DNA of 14,332 bases from Actinomycetota bacterium (GTDB lineage: Bacteria; Actinomycetota; Actinomycetes; Nanopelagicales; Nanopelagicaceae). The notes below the pieces were generated by a model that ran no database searches, was not told the DNA's origin, and worked only from the letters and a program-made list of their open reading frames with translations. Both the position numbers and the translations under genes were made by a program. The stretch's first letter is position 1. Every line of letters begins with the position of its first letter. Where the stretch lies: contig CANLAC010000014.1 of NCBI GenBank assembly GCA_947488645.1, forward strand, positions 1 through 14,332, given 5' to 3'. Below are positions 13,797-14,332 of this stretch, one piece after another.

Positions 13797-14332
13797 TGCG
13801 TATCGGAGTAGCTGCTACTCCGGATGTAGCGATACCGACCTTGAATTGGTTGCTTCAATCCGAACACGAAATCGCACTTATCATCACTCAGCCCGACCGA
13901 CCTGCTGGTCGCGGTCAAATACTTCAACAAACTGCCGTAGCTGAATGGGCTAAAAATCATCAGATACCAGTTGTAAAGCCTGAAAGATCGCAAGAATTGG
14001 TGGGCACAGTTGAAGAATTGGATCTAGTACTGACAATTGGTTACGGTGTTTTACTGCCTGAAAGTATTTTATCTTTGCCTAAAAAAGGATTCCTCAATCT
14101 GCACTTCTCATTACTTCCTGCTTATAGAGGAGCCGCGCCTGCACAAAGAGCACTTCATAATGGAGAAGTAATTACCGGCGTGACCGTCTTTCAGTTAGAT
14201 AGAGGCATGGATACAGGTCCTACTTTTGCTCAAGAATCAATCACCATTGATCCGTCATGGAGAGCCTTCGAGTTATTACAAGAACTAGCTAAGCTTGGTC
14301 CCGAGGTTGTTAAGCGCTCCTTTGACATGATC
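13796..14332 (+). CDS. fmt: Methionyl-tRNA formyltransferase, 3' end outside the window
   Basis: Transfers a formyl group from 10-formyl-tetrahydrofolate to initiator Met-tRNA, partner to Def in the N-formylmethionine cycle. 179 codons are visible of the usual 310 or so, with no stop before the window ends. The start is GTG, overlapping the def TAG by one base (TAGTG); GGACGG nearby (13782-13787) may act as ribosome binding site. The protein begins VRIGVAATPD and carries TQPDRPAGRG (31-40), the catalytic triad Asn101 and His103 in LNLHFSLLP with Asp139 in MDTGP, and the family signature SLLPAYRGAAPAQRA (105-119). The spacing of Asn to Asp (38 residues) is the same as in E. coli Fmt (Asn106, Asp144). 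The C-terminal tRNA-binding domain is beyond the window. Confidence 0.97.
   Translation, partial: MRIGVAATPDVAIPTLNWLLQSEHEIALIITQPDRPAGRGQILQQTAVAEWAKNHQIPVVKPERSQELVGTVEELDLVLTIGYGVLLPESILSLPKKGFLNLHFSLLPAYRGAAPAQRALHNGEVITGVTVFQLDRGMDTGPTFAQESITIDPSWRAFELLQELAKLGPEVVKRSFDMI

Noticed and set aside
13793..13993. - strand frame at the def/fmt boundary
   Set aside because: The + strand here encodes a clear fmt N-terminus with family motifs; the reverse frame has no known similarity.

Overview
The window is ordinary chromosomal core DNA, almost fully coding and all on the + strand. It probably comes from an actinobacterium with low to moderate GC; by eye the base composition is in the mid-40s % GC, not computed. 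The lineage call rests on four things: an actinobacterial-type integration host factor (mIHF) sequence, a PriA that has lost its helicase motifs, an RpoZ and CoaBC of actinobacterial type, and a gene order (pyr genes - mIHF - gmk - rpoZ - coaBC - metK - priA) that I recall from Streptomyces and mycobacteria. The tight spacing (gaps of 45 bases or less, several start/stop overlaps) suggests a streamlined genome. Freshwater or marine lineages such as the Nanopelagicales (acI) would fit, but I cannot prove this from the sequence.

Bases 1-7752 hold the distal part of a de novo pyrimidine operon: pyrC (5' end outside the window), carA, carB, pyrK, pyrD and pyrF. CarA and CarB make carbamoyl phosphate. 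PyrC closes the dihydroorotate ring. PyrD with PyrK forms an NAD-linked class 1B dihydroorotate dehydrogenase. PyrF makes UMP. The genes are packed with TAATG, TAA|ATG and GTGA junctions, which implies translational coupling.

Bases 7753-8943 begin with a likely leaderless promoter. It is followed by one reading frame that joins mIHF (nucleoid protein) to guanylate kinase, and then by rpoZ (RNA polymerase omega). The mIHF-Gmk fusion is the most notable item. Its seam carries an in-frame ATG behind a GAGGAG sequence, so free guanylate kinase might also be made.

Bases 8954-13215 hold coaBC (coenzyme A synthesis), metK (S-adenosylmethionine synthetase) and priA (replication restart, helicase-dead type). 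Bases 13216-14332 hold a second leaderless-type promoter, then def (peptide deformylase) and the 5' part of fmt (Met-tRNA formyltransferase), which overlap by one base and form the usual formyl-methionine pair.

I found no tRNA, rRNA, CRISPR array, insertion sequence, prophage gene, toxin-antitoxin pair or riboswitch. I also found no convincing gene on the - strand and no intergenic stretch over 300 bases. I do not see a new defence or mobile system here; the unusual points are the fusion gene and fine regulatory detail.
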